Shown in pieces: positions 36,153-44,230 of a stretch of DNA of 64,000 bases. The notes under the pieces were generated by a model. That model saw only the letters and a list, made by a program, of their open reading frames with translations, was not told where the DNA came from and did not search any database. Source of the stretch: JABMMZ01 sp040386935 (GTDB taxonomy: Bacteria > Bacteroidota > Bacteroidia > NS11-12g > UBA955). The position numbers were made by a program, and so were the translations under genes. The number at the start of each line of letters is the position of its first letter. Positions within the stretch are counted from its first letter, which is position 1. Where the stretch lies: contig JAZKEQ010000011.1 in NCBI GenBank assembly GCA_040386935.1, positions 43,402 through 107,401 of the forward strand. The letters are read 5' to 3'.

Positions 36153-37385
36153 CTACAAATCAATTTCTATTTGAGTAGTCAGTAAATCTTCAAGGGTTTC
36201 TCTTCTTCTGATCAAATGAGCTTTTCCTTTATAGATCAATACTTCAGCCGGTCTGAATCTTGAATTGTAATTGCTCGACATACTGAAACCATAGGCACCT
36301 GCATTGTGAAATGCCAAAATATCACCTTCTCTCACTTCATTGAGTTTGCGGTCCCAGCCAAATGTATCCGTTTCGCAGATATAACCTACAACAGCATATA
36401 TTCTTTCTGTACCTGTCGGATTGCTGATATTGGTGATTTTGTGATAGGCATCGTACAACATTGGGCGAATCAAGTGATTTAAGCCTGTGTCTATACCGGC
36501 AAACATGGTGCTTGTTGTTTGTTTTACTACATTGGTTTTAGCCAAAAAGTAGCCTGACTCACTTACAAGAAATTTACCCGGCTCAAACCACAATTCTAAT
36601 TCACGGCCGTATTTACCACAGAATTCAATGAAGCGTTTGGCTATTTTATTGCCAATGGCAGTAATATCAGTCGTAATATCCGCATCTTTATAAGCCACTT
36701 TAAAACCACTGCCAAAATCCATATAACGCAAGTCTTTAAAGTCTTCAGCGGCTTCAAACAGCAATTCGGCCCCGCGAATAAATACTTCAGCATCCAATAT
36801 GTCGCTGCCTGTGTGCATGTGTAAACCTTCTACATTGATGCCATATAATTTGATGACTCTGGTAACGTGGCGCAACTGGTAGTAGCTGATACCAAATTTT
36901 GAATCAATGTGTCCTGTTGATATTTTATGGTTACCACCGGCCATTATGTGTGGATTCACTCTGATGCAAACAGGTACGGTACTGCCGTATTTTGCGCCAA
37001 ATTGTTCCAAAATAGAAATATTGTCAATATTGATTTTAACACCTTCTTTAACAGCCAGGTCAATTTCTTCCATGCTAACACCGTTGGGTGTATACAATAT
37101 ATGGTCAGGAGAAAAGCCTGCTTTGAGTCCCAGCCATACTTCCTGAATAGATACAGCATCTAAACCTGTGCCCAGTTGCTTCATCAATTTCAACACCGTC
37201 TGATTGCTCAATGCCTTACAAGCGTAGTGCAAGTTAAGCTTCACTCCCGGAAAAGCATTTGTAAGCTTTTCGTACTGACGTTGCATGATGTCTGCATCAT
37301 ACACATAAACAGGCGAACCGAATTCCTCGGCTATTTGCAATAAATCAACTCCGCCTGATTGGTATTTTCCATTGACTAATTCCAT
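36153..37385 (-). CDS. lysA: diaminopimelate decarboxylase
   Basis: 410 residues from the ATG ending at 37385; an upstream in-frame start would add 15 residues. It is a PLP-dependent fold-type III decarboxylase: pyridoxal Lys in LHYACKALSNQ, GLHMHTGSDI, substrate-binding EPGKFLV, and CETDTFGWDRKL near the C-terminal active site. It makes L-lysine from meso-diaminopimelate, the last step of lysine synthesis. It is convergent with trkA and divergent from ruvX. Confidence 0.95.
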   Translation of the reverse strand: MELVNGKYQSGGVDLLQIAEEFGSPVYVYDADIMQRQYEKLTNAFPGVKLNLHYACKALSNQTVLKLMKQLGTGLDAVSIQEVWLGLKAGFSPDHILYTPNGVSMEEIDLAVKEGVKINIDNISILEQFGAKYGSTVPVCIRVNPHIMAGGNHKISTGHIDSKFGISYYQLRHVTRVIKLYGINVEGLHMHTGSDILDAEVFIRGAELLFEAAEDFKDLRYMDFGSGFKVAYKDADITTDITAIGNKIAKRFIEFCGKYGRELELWFEPGKFLVSESGYFLAKTNVVKQTTSTMFAGIDTGLNHLIRPMLYDAYHKITNISNPTGTERIYAVVGYICETDTFGWDRKLNEVREGDILAFHNAGAYGFSMSSNYNSRFRPAEVLIYKGKAHLIRRRETLEDLLTTQIEIDL

Positions 37386-37444
37386 ATTTTGTGCGAAAGT
37401 AATTTTTTTATCTTGAACATAAAAATGCAATCTTGCAAATCATT

Positions 37445-37855
37445 ATGGGACGAATCATTGCATTGGATTATGGGAAACGGAGAACGGGGGTTGCGGTCAC
37501 AGATCCACTTCAAATGATAGCACAACCTTTGACTACTATTGATACCAATAAAATCATCGCTTATCTAAAAGATTACTTTGCCCGCGAAATCGTAGATGAA
37601 ATAGTATTGGGAGAACCAATGAATATGGATGGGTCTGAAACTGATGCCACACCTTTGGTGGCGGAATTTGAAAAAAAACTCAATGAATCTTTTCCACAGT
37701 ATAAGATCATCAAAATAGATGAAAGGTTAACCAGTCGCATGGCAAAGCAGGCTATTATTGATGCCGGATATAAAAAAAAGGACCGCAGAAATAAAAAACT
37801 TGTAGATACAGTAGCAGCTGCATTAATTTTGCAGTCTTATTTAGCGATCAAATGA
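37445..37855 (+). CDS. ruvX: Holliday junction resolvase-like RuvX/YqgF
   Basis: 136 residues from the ATG at 37445 (a TTG at 37433 is less likely because MGRIIALDYGKRRTG is the usual start). RNase H-like fold markers: ALDYGKRRTGVAVTD, DERLTS, and the late VDTVAAALIL with catalytic Asp. The protein processes 16S rRNA 5' ends and/or nucleic-acid junctions. The last 4 bp overlap def. Confidence 0.94.
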   Translation: MGRIIALDYGKRRTGVAVTDPLQMIAQPLTTIDTNKIIAYLKDYFAREIVDEIVLGEPMNMDGSETDATPLVAEFEKKLNESFPQYKIIKIDERLTSRMAKQAIIDAGYKKKDRRNKKLVDTVAAALILQSYLAIK

Positions 37856-38406
37856 TTTTACCGATTTATGCCTACGGGTCACCCGTTTTAAGAAAGAAAT
37901 GTGAAGATATTGCAGCCGATTATCCCAATTTACAGGAATTAATAGCCAATATGTACGAAACCATGTATGAAAGCAATGGTATAGGACTGGCGGCTCCACA
38001 AATAGGTCTTGCCATCCGTTTATTTATTGTAGATGGTTCACCAATAGAAGACATTAAGCCTAAAAACTTCAAGCAAACCTTCATTAATCCACAAATTTTG
38101 GATGAGTGGGGCGAACCATGGAAATATGAAGAAGGATGCTTAAGTATTCCAACTATTCGCGAAAATGTGAGCAGAAAACCAGAGCTAACCATCCGTTATC
38201 TGGATGAAAACTTCAAAGAACAGGAAAAAAGTTTTGATGGAATGGCGGCAAGAATCATCCAACATGAGTACGATCACATTGAAGGAAAATTATTTGTTGA
38301 CTACATTACTCCGCTGAAACGCAACCTGTTAAAGGGAAAATTAAACAATATCAGCCTAGGTAGAGTAGAGCATGATTACAAAATGCGTTTCCCAGTAAAA
38401 AAATAA
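37852..38406 (+). CDS. def: peptide deformylase
   Basis: A 184-residue metalloenzyme that removes the N-formyl group from new proteins. All three motifs are present: GIGLAAPQIG (about 43-52), EGCLSIP (near 98, Cys metal ligand), and QHEYDHIEGKLF (near 140, two His ligands and catalytic Glu). It overlaps ruvX by 4 bp. Confidence 0.97.
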   Translation: MILPIYAYGSPVLRKKCEDIAADYPNLQELIANMYETMYESNGIGLAAPQIGLAIRLFIVDGSPIEDIKPKNFKQTFINPQILDEWGEPWKYEEGCLSIPTIRENVSRKPELTIRYLDENFKEQEKSFDGMAARIIQHEYDHIEGKLFVDYITPLKRNLLKGKLNNISLGRVEHDYKMRFPVKK

Positions 38407-38437
38407 TTTGTATATATTATTTTAAATATTAATTTTG
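38407..38437 (+). promoter_or_regulatory. Bacteroidota-type promoter TTTG-N19-TAATTTTG
   Basis: TTTG at 38407-38410 and TAATTTTG at 38430-38437 are separated by exactly 19 nt, matching the -33/-7 consensus of the Bacteroidota sigma factor. The ATG of the small lipoprotein gene lies 25 nt downstream. This is the best promoter in the window and fits a strongly expressed gene. Confidence 0.8.
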
Positions 38438-38462
38438 CACCAAATTTAAGAAATAAATAAAA

Positions 38463-38889
38463 ATGAAAAAATTAATCATCGCTTCTTTTGTTGCAGCTTT
38501 ATTCGCAGCTTGTAACAACACTCCAGCTGTAAACGAATCAACTACAAACGTTGCTAAACTTACTTCATGGGTAGATTCAATTAAAACTGTTATCACTAGT
38601 GCTACTACTCACGATTCAGCTACTTGGGCTTCTTACAACGAACAGTACAATGCAGTTGTAGGTACTATCAAAGTTGAAGAATTAGATGAAGCTACTAAAG
38701 CTACTTTCGCTACTGCACAAGAGTCTTGGACTGCAGTTGGAACTGGTTACACTGAATTGATGAACAAAGAAAAAGAAGCTGCCGCTGCTGCTGCCGCTGC
38801 TGCTGATACTGCTACTTTATTAGAGAAAGCTGGTNNNNNNNNNNGTTAAAGCTGAAACTAACAAAGCGGTTGATAAAGTTACTAAATAA
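38463..38889 (+). CDS. small Ala-rich lipoprotein, interrupted by an assembly gap
   Basis: Lipoprotein with lipobox LFAAC (Cys16). The middle matches the next gene in the core SWVDSIK...HDSATWASYNEQY. An Ala-rich stretch and a 10-N gap (38835-38844) follow. Read with exactly 10 Ns the frame stops at once (TAA 38847-38849), but after the gap a frame beginning GTT at 38845 reads VKAETNKAVDKVTK to TAA 38887-38889, so the true gap length is probably a multiple of three and the real stop is 38889. Very uniform codon use (GCT, ACT, TCA) and the strong promoter suggest high expression. Function unknown. Confidence 0.75.
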
Positions 38890-38911
38890 TTAATCATTTA
38901 ATCTTATAGAA

Positions 38912-38945
38912 AAAAGTTGAGACTTACCGTCTCAACTTTTTTTTT
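38912..38945 (+). terminator. rho-independent terminator
   Basis: A perfect 12-bp stem (AAAAGTTGAGAC at 38912-38923, complement at 38929-38940) with a 5-nt loop, followed by a T run to 38945. Confidence 0.85.
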
Positions 38946-38976
38946 GCACCAATCGCTTATAATACACCTACCTTTG
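38943..38976 (+). promoter_or_regulatory. candidate promoter TTTG-N22-TACCTTTG
   Basis: TTTG at 38943-38946, at the end of the preceding terminator's T run, and TACCTTTG at 38969-38976. The spacing of 22 is slightly long. The ATG of the second lipoprotein follows 10 nt later. Confidence 0.5.
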
Positions 38977-38986
38977 AAACATCTTA

Positions 38987-39652
38987 ATGATGAATAAAAT
39001 AATAATAGCAGTATTTGCGATTGTGGGCCTAGTGGCTTGTAACAATGCAAACAGCAATCAAGAGCTTACAGCTCAGGTTGAAAATCTCCAAAAATGGGTA
39101 GACTCAGTAAAAGCAAATAATGTTAGTTACGATTCTGCCACATGGGCATCTTTAGATCAACAGTACACTGCAGCAAGTGCACCTTTGACATCTAATGAAA
39201 GCTTAAAGGAAGAAGAAAAAGCCAAAGTTGAAGCTTCTCAAAAAGCTTGGGAAGATTTCAAAGTTGACTACACAACAAAAATGAATGAAGCAAAAGTGGC
39301 AACTCCTGAAATTACCGGCTTTAATGATGAAGCAAAGGTAAGATTAGCTAAAACCATTTTTGGTGAAGTGGCGATGATGAACTCTATGGATTTTTCATGG
39401 GTAAACGCATCAAACATTTTGAGCACTTACAATGGTTTTTACGAAAAGTTTAAAGCCAATCAATCATTGTACAACAATGATGAGCTAGCTTATGTAAAAG
39501 CTTTGTATGAAGCATTAGACATTAGAAAAAATGAAGTTGAAAAAGAGAAGGATTTCAAAGGGTCAGACAATGTAAAAATTGCTCAAACCAAAACCAAATT
39601 CTCATCGCTTTTTGCAACCACCAAAACCGGTGAAAAATCGGAAGCGAAGTAA
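38987..39652 (+). CDS. lipoprotein paralogous to the preceding gene
   Basis: 221 residues with lipobox GLVAC (Cys18 from the first ATG; a second ATG follows at once). The core LQKWVDSVK...YDSATWASLDQQY aligns with LTSWVDSIK...HDSATWASYNEQY of the preceding gene, so the two are paralogues. This copy has an extra C-terminal domain (about residues 105-221, helical, rich in Lys/Glu). Both genes end in terminators with the same stem core. I recognise no named family; role unknown. Confidence 0.75.
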   Translation: MMNKIIIAVFAIVGLVACNNANSNQELTAQVENLQKWVDSVKANNVSYDSATWASLDQQYTAASAPLTSNESLKEEEKAKVEASQKAWEDFKVDYTTKMNEAKVATPEITGFNDEAKVRLAKTIFGEVAMMNSMDFSWVNASNILSTYNGFYEKFKANQSLYNNDELAYVKALYEALDIRKNEVEKEKDFKGSDNVKIAQTKTKFSSLFATTKTGEKSEAK

Positions 39653-39678
39653 TTTTTTTTAAATTAAATTTTGGAAAG

Positions 39679-39710
39679 AAAGTTGAGATGAAAATCTCAA
39701 CTTTTTTTTT
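39679..39710 (+). terminator. rho-independent terminator
   Basis: An 11-bp stem (AAAGTTGAGAT at 39679-39689, complement 39694-39704) with a GAAA tetraloop and a T run to 39710. The stem core AAAGTTGAGA is the same as in the terminator at 38912. Confidence 0.85.
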
Positions 39711-39725
39711 GTATTCTTGTGAGTT

Positions 39726-40196
39726 ATGAAACCATTGTTTATTATTGCTTTAGTAACACTTACAGTGGCTTGTAAGCCGAGTGTTAAGACAGACTCTGGA
39801 GATTCTGACAGCACTTATCATCAATCTGTTCATGCCCTGCAATCGGATATGCCTGAAGATACTGCCCTGTATTTACCCGTTACCAATACTGAAGATGTTA
39901 AAGATTCAATTGAAAAAGTGGTACTGAAAGCACTTAAACTAAAGTCAGTCAAACAGATAGCAACATTAGACGGGAAAGAACTGCATGATATTTATCCGCT
40001 TTTTCAAACGTCATTAAAATCTATTGGAGATCACCCAAATTTGGGTGCTGTTGAAGTGTATCAAGCTATTTTTGAAAAAATGGACCAACAGGTTCTCAAA
40101 CTAAAAGACAGTCAGCAACTTGATATTAAAGACGAATTGGAAATAGCCAAACTAAAAAGTGATATTTTTACAATCTTTAAACAATACGGCAAATAG
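39726..40196 (+). CDS. hypothetical lipoprotein
   Basis: 156 residues with a type II signal sequence and lipobox LTVAC (Cys16). The mature part is acidic at first (DSGDSDSTYHQ) and then helical. I recognise no family. It lies 2 bp before the DUF486 gene and probably shares its transcript. Confidence 0.6.
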   Translation: MKPLFIIALVTLTVACKPSVKTDSGDSDSTYHQSVHALQSDMPEDTALYLPVTNTEDVKDSIEKVVLKALKLKSVKQIATLDGKELHDIYPLFQTSLKSIGDHPNLGAVEVYQAIFEKMDQQVLKLKDSQQLDIKDELEIAKLKSDIFTIFKQYGK

Positions 40197-40198
40197 CT

Positions 40199-40531
40199 AT
40201 GAAGACTATACTGCTGCTGATAATTTCCAACGTCTTTATGACCATTGCCTGGTACGGGCATCTTAAGTTTACCAATGTAGCACTGTGGAAAGTTATTGTA
40301 GTTAGTTGGTTAATCGCATTTATAGAGTATTTATTTATGGTGCCGGCCAATCGCCTTGGGAAGCTAGAAGGGATGAGTGGTTATCAGCTTAAAATTATCC
40401 AAGAAGCTATTACAATAATTGTGTTCTGTGTCTTTGCGGTATTTGTGCTGAAAGAGCCTTTAAAATGGAACCATTTCGTCAGTTTTATCTTCTTGTTTTT
40501 TGCTGTATTTTTCATGGTGAAAAAGTTCTGA
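40199..40531 (+). CDS. DMT-superfamily DUF486 membrane protein
   Basis: A 110-residue protein with four membrane helices. Markers of DUF486 are MTIAWYGHLKF, IEYLFMVPANRLG and LKEPLKWNHFVSF. It is a half-size relative of drug/metabolite transporters, so it probably works as a dimer; the substrate is unknown. Confidence 0.88.
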   Translation: MKTILLLIISNVFMTIAWYGHLKFTNVALWKVIVVSWLIAFIEYLFMVPANRLGKLEGMSGYQLKIIQEAITIIVFCVFAVFVLKEPLKWNHFVSFIFLFFAVFFMVKKF

Positions 40532-40575
40532 AACAGTAAATTCAAAAAGATATAGGAATTTAAATATATTTTTTT

Positions 40576-40583
40576 TAAATTTG
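40576..40583 (+). promoter_or_regulatory. -7 box TAAATTTG of rpsA
   Basis: Exact TAnnTTTG, 26 nt before the TTG start at 40610, leaving room for the Shine-Dalgarno at 40595. Confidence 0.5.
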
Positions 40584-40594
40584 CCGCCCCACAA

Positions 40595-40600
40595 AGGAGG
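40595..40600 (+). promoter_or_regulatory. Shine-Dalgarno AGGAGG before rpsA
   Basis: AGGAGG sits 9 nt before the TTG at 40610, the ideal spacing. It fixes the unusual TTG start. Shine-Dalgarno sites are otherwise almost absent from this window. Confidence 0.85.
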
Positions 40601-40609
40601 AAATAAAAT

Positions 40610-42748
40610 TTGACAGAAGAACAATTAAACGAAGGCAACGCAACAACAACAGTTGAGGCAGCCGCAGAAACCCCTAAAACCCGCACTAAAAAAGAAGCCG
40701 CTCCGGCTGCGGGAGATTTCGATTGGAGCATGGACAATGCCGGTTTTGGTAACTATGACAAAACCCAAAGAAAAGAATTGGAAAATTTATATTCCGGTTC
40801 ATTGAAGAGTCTTACACAGAATGAACTGGTAAGCGGTTATATAGTTGCTATTTCAGAGAGAGAGATTGTCGTGAATGTAGGGTTTAAATCTGATGGTATC
40901 ATTTCTAAAAATGAATTCAAAGATTTAACAGATGTTAAAGTTGGTGATAAAGTTGAAGTTTATGTTGAGAATACTGAAGACGAAAACGGTCAGTTAATTC
41001 TATCTCGCAAACGTGCTATTCAGGAAAAAGCTTGGGAGCATATCATTAAAGCGATGGAAGAAGGTACTGTATTGACCGGCTTGGTTAAAACAAGAACCAA
41101 AGGTGGTTTAGTAGTTGACGTTATGGGTATCGATGCGTTCCTTCCGGGTTCTCAGATTGATGTTAAACCTATTAAAGATTACGATCAGTACGTAGGTAAA
41201 GACATGGAATTCAAAATTGTGAAAGTAAACGATGTATTCAAAAACGTTGTAATTTCTCACAAAGCGCTTATCGAAGATGACATCGAAGCTCAAAAATCAG
41301 ACATTCTATCTAAACTTGAAAAAGGTCAGGTATTGGAAGGTGTTGTTAAAAACATTGCACCATTTGGTGTATTCGTTGATTTGGGCGGTATCGATGGTTT
41401 ATTGCATATCACGGATATTTCTTGGGGTAGAATCAACCACCCTGAAGAGGTATTGAAAATCGATCAGAAAATCAACGTAGTAGTACTTGAATTTGATGAC
41501 GAGAAGAAGAGAATTTCATTGGGTATGAAGCAATTGAGCGAACACCCTTGGGATACACTTGCTGATACAATTAAAGTAGGTGAAAAAGTTGGCGGTAAAG
41601 TAGTAACTGTTGCTGATTACGGTGCATTCATCGAAATTAAACCGGGTGTTGAAGGATTGGTTCACGTATCAGAAATGAGCTGGAGCAGTCACTTGAGAAG
41701 CCCACATGATTTCTTAAAAGCAGGTGATGATGTTGAAGCTATTGTATTATCATTAGATAAAGAAGAGCACAAAATGTCATTAGGCATTAAACAATTAACG
41801 CCTGACCCTTGGGCATCTATTGTTGAAAAATACAAAGTTGGCAGCAAGCACAACGGTACCGTTAAAAATCTTACCAGCTATGGTTTATTCATAGAATTGG
41901 AAGAAGGTGTTGACGGACTGATTCACGTATCTGACTTGTCTTGGACTAAAAAAATCAAACATCCTTCAGAATTCATTAAGAAAGACGAAAAAATTGATGT
42001 TGTAGTTCTTGAAGTTGATGCTGAAAACAGACGTTTATCTTTAGGTCACAAACAATTGGAAGAAAATCCTTGGGATACTTTTGAAACCATCTTTACATTG
42101 GGTTCTAAACACGAAGGAACGGTTATTACACAAAACGATAAAGGTGCTAATGTGCAATTGCAATACGGTATCGAAGGTTTTGCGCCTAAACGTCACATGG
42201 TGAAAGAAAACGGTGGTAAAATTAAAGATGATGAAGTATTGGTATTCGAAGTGATTGAATTCAATAAAGAAAGTAAGAGCATCGTATTGTCACATACCAA
42301 CACTTGGAAAGCTGACGAGAAAGCTAAGAAAACTGAAGAGTACAACAGCAACGATAAAACCGCTAAAGCCGGATCTAAAACTGCTAAGAACCTGAATAAA
42401 TCTAACGACAAATCTACAATGGGTGAGTTGGATGCATTCAGCGATTTGAAAGCAATGTTTGATAATGCAGGTAAAAGCGAAACCAAAACTGAAGAGGTAA
42501 AACCTAAAGCAGAGAAAAAAGCTGCTGAGACAGAAGAAGTAAAAGAAAGCAAAACCAAAGGAGATGATTTGAAAAAAATCACCGGTATTGGTCCGGCTTT
42601 TGAAAAACGCCTGAACGCTCTGGGAATTAATACCTATGCAGATATGATCGCTTTAACAGACGAGAAAATTGCAGAACTTGAAACCCAAGACAGTATGACT
42701 AGCCTTGAGCAATGGCATACTTGGATCGAAGAAGCAAAAACCTTCTAG
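40610..42748 (+). CDS. rpsA: 30S ribosomal protein S1 with C-terminal helix-hairpin-helix extension
   Basis: A 712-residue protein starting at TTG 40610, chosen because AGGAGG lies 9 nt upstream and the next ATG is well inside the protein. Six S1 (OB-fold) repeats are visible. The first two (about 70-220) are divergent, and repeats 3-6 carry IAPFGVFVDLGGIDGLLH-like motifs at about 240, 330, 415 and 500. After a Lys/Glu/Ala-rich linker the tail (about 650-712) has KKITGIGPAFEKRLNALGI, a helix-hairpin-helix motif not found in E. coli S1. S1 unwinds and docks mRNA on the small subunit, which matters most where Shine-Dalgarno pairing is not used. Confidence 0.95.
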   Translation: MTEEQLNEGNATTTVEAAAETPKTRTKKEAAPAAGDFDWSMDNAGFGNYDKTQRKELENLYSGSLKSLTQNELVSGYIVAISEREIVVNVGFKSDGIISKNEFKDLTDVKVGDKVEVYVENTEDENGQLILSRKRAIQEKAWEHIIKAMEEGTVLTGLVKTRTKGGLVVDVMGIDAFLPGSQIDVKPIKDYDQYVGKDMEFKIVKVNDVFKNVVISHKALIEDDIEAQKSDILSKLEKGQVLEGVVKNIAPFGVFVDLGGIDGLLHITDISWGRINHPEEVLKIDQKINVVVLEFDDEKKRISLGMKQLSEHPWDTLADTIKVGEKVGGKVVTVADYGAFIEIKPGVEGLVHVSEMSWSSHLRSPHDFLKAGDDVEAIVLSLDKEEHKMSLGIKQLTPDPWASIVEKYKVGSKHNGTVKNLTSYGLFIELEEGVDGLIHVSDLSWTKKIKHPSEFIKKDEKIDVVVLEVDAENRRLSLGHKQLEENPWDTFETIFTLGSKHEGTVITQNDKGANVQLQYGIEGFAPKRHMVKENGGKIKDDEVLVFEVIEFNKESKSIVLSHTNTWKADEKAKKTEEYNSNDKTAKAGSKTAKNLNKSNDKSTMGELDAFSDLKAMFDNAGKSETKTEEVKPKAEKKAAETEEVKESKTKGDDLKKITGIGPAFEKRLNALGINTYADMIALTDEKIAELETQDSMTSLEQWHTWIEEAKTF

Positions 42749-42770
42749 TTGATTTAATTTTAAAATTTTA

Positions 42771-42801
42771 AAAAAGGATAGTCGAAATGGCTATCCTTTT
42801 T
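42771..42801 (+). terminator. rho-independent terminator after rpsA
   Basis: An 11-bp stem (AAAAAGGATAG at 42771-42781, complement at 42791-42801) with a 9-nt loop and a U-rich end. Confidence 0.85.
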
Positions 42802-42825
42802 TATTTACTGCTATTCTGTTTTCCC

Positions 42826-42833
42826 TATTTTTG
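42826..42833 (+). promoter_or_regulatory. -7 box TATTTTTG of the dihydroorotase gene
   Basis: Exact TAnnTTTG ending 8 nt before the ATG at 42842; short implied leader. Confidence 0.5.
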
Positions 42834-42841
42834 CAGGGCTC

Positions 42842-44179
42842 ATGAAAACTTATATTATTCGCCAGGCAACCATTATCAATGAAGGCAAACAGTTTGTTGC
42901 CGATGTACTGATACGCAACGAAAGAATCGAAAAAATAGGCACTAACATTCAAATAGATTTTAATGCAGAAGAAATTAATGCTGAAGGCTGCTATCTGATG
43001 CCCGGTGCTATAGATGATCAGGTGCACTTTCGTGAACCCGGCCTTACCCATAAAGCGGAAATACAAACTGAAAGTAGAGCCGCTGTTGCCGGAGGGGTTA
43101 CCAGTTTTATGGAAATGCCCAATACCCAGCCCAATACTGTTACACAGGGTCTGCTGGAAGAAAAATATGTAAGAGCATCACAGGTGTCTCCCGCTAACTA
43201 TTCGTTCTTTATGGGGGCAACAAACGATAATTACGATGAAGTAATGCGTACTGATGCAGCAACTGTGTGCGGTGTTAAAATTTTTATGGGTAGCAGTACC
43301 GGCAATATGCTGGTAGATAACCCAACAACACTCGATCGCATTTTTGCAGACTGTGGCTTATTAATCGCAACACATTGCGAAGATGAAGCAACTATCAAAA
43401 GCAATTTGGAGAAATACACAGCACTTTATGGCGACAATCTGAATGCAACCCATCATCCCCTCATTAGAGATGCAGAAGCCTGTTACAAAAGCAGCAGCAT
43501 GGCTGTAGCACTGGCTAAAAAGCACAATACAAGACTCCATATTCTTCATATCTCGACAGCTAAAGAAATCAGTCTTTTTAGCAATGACATTCCTTTAGAA
43601 AAAAAACGCATAACTGCAGAGGCTTGTATTCACCACCTGTGGTTCAGCGATGAAGACTATCCGGAAAAAGGTAATTGGATAAAATGGAACCCTGCTGTTA
43701 AAACAGCCAATGACAGACAAGCAGTATGGCAAGCCGTATTAGATAATCACATCGATGTAATTGCGACTGACCATGCACCCCATACAATTGAAGAAAAACA
43801 ACAGGCTTATATAAAAGCCCCTTCCGGTGGACCATTGGTACAACACAGTGTTCAAGCCATGTTTCAGTTTTATGCACAGGGTAAAATTTCACCCGAAACG
43901 ATTGTCGCAAAAATGTGTCACCATCCAGCTGTATTATTCAGAATTAAAGAAAGAGGGTTTATCAGGGAAGGATATTTTGCTGATTTAGTATTGGTGAAAA
44001 AACAAGACTATACCGTTTCAAAAAACAATCTGTTGTATAAATGTCAATGGAGTCCATTCGAAGGCCAGAAATTCGATTACACAATTGATAAAACATTTGT
44101 GAATGGTGCTTTGGTATGGCAAAATGGTCTTGTTAATGATAGTGTAAAAGGGCAAAGGTTGAAGTTTAATCTCTTTTAA
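42842..44179 (+). CDS. pyrC: dihydroorotase
   Basis: A 445-residue amidohydrolase. Metal-site markers are DQVHFREPGL, GVKIFMGSSTGN (carboxylated Lys region), THCEDE, HILHIST and ATDHAPH. It closes carbamoyl-aspartate to dihydroorotate in de novo pyrimidine synthesis. The family can be confused with allantoinase or hydantoinase; FREPGLTHKAEI and the general pattern favour dihydroorotase (class I type). Confidence 0.93.
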   Translation: MKTYIIRQATIINEGKQFVADVLIRNERIEKIGTNIQIDFNAEEINAEGCYLMPGAIDDQVHFREPGLTHKAEIQTESRAAVAGGVTSFMEMPNTQPNTVTQGLLEEKYVRASQVSPANYSFFMGATNDNYDEVMRTDAATVCGVKIFMGSSTGNMLVDNPTTLDRIFADCGLLIATHCEDEATIKSNLEKYTALYGDNLNATHHPLIRDAEACYKSSSMAVALAKKHNTRLHILHISTAKEISLFSNDIPLEKKRITAEACIHHLWFSDEDYPEKGNWIKWNPAVKTANDRQAVWQAVLDNHIDVIATDHAPHTIEEKQQAYIKAPSGGPLVQHSVQAMFQFYAQGKISPETIVAKMCHHPAVLFRIKERGFIREGYFADLVLVKKQDYTVSKNNLLYKCQWSPFEGQKFDYTIDKTFVNGALVWQNGLVNDSVKGQRLKFNLF

Positions 44180-44204
44180 AATCGGAGTGAATACTATTTG
44201 GTAT

Positions 44205-44212
44205 TACTTTTG
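44205..44212 (+). promoter_or_regulatory. -7 box TACTTTTG of the porin gene
   Basis: Exact TAnnTTTG, 18 nt before the ATG at 44231. Confidence 0.4.
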
Positions 44213-44230
44213 CGTACAATCTGTTTTTTG

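Noticed and set aside
38835..38849. A genuine in-frame stop truncating the Ala-rich lipoprotein
   Set aside because: The stop appears only because the gap is written as exactly 10 Ns; an open frame with lipoprotein-like content follows.
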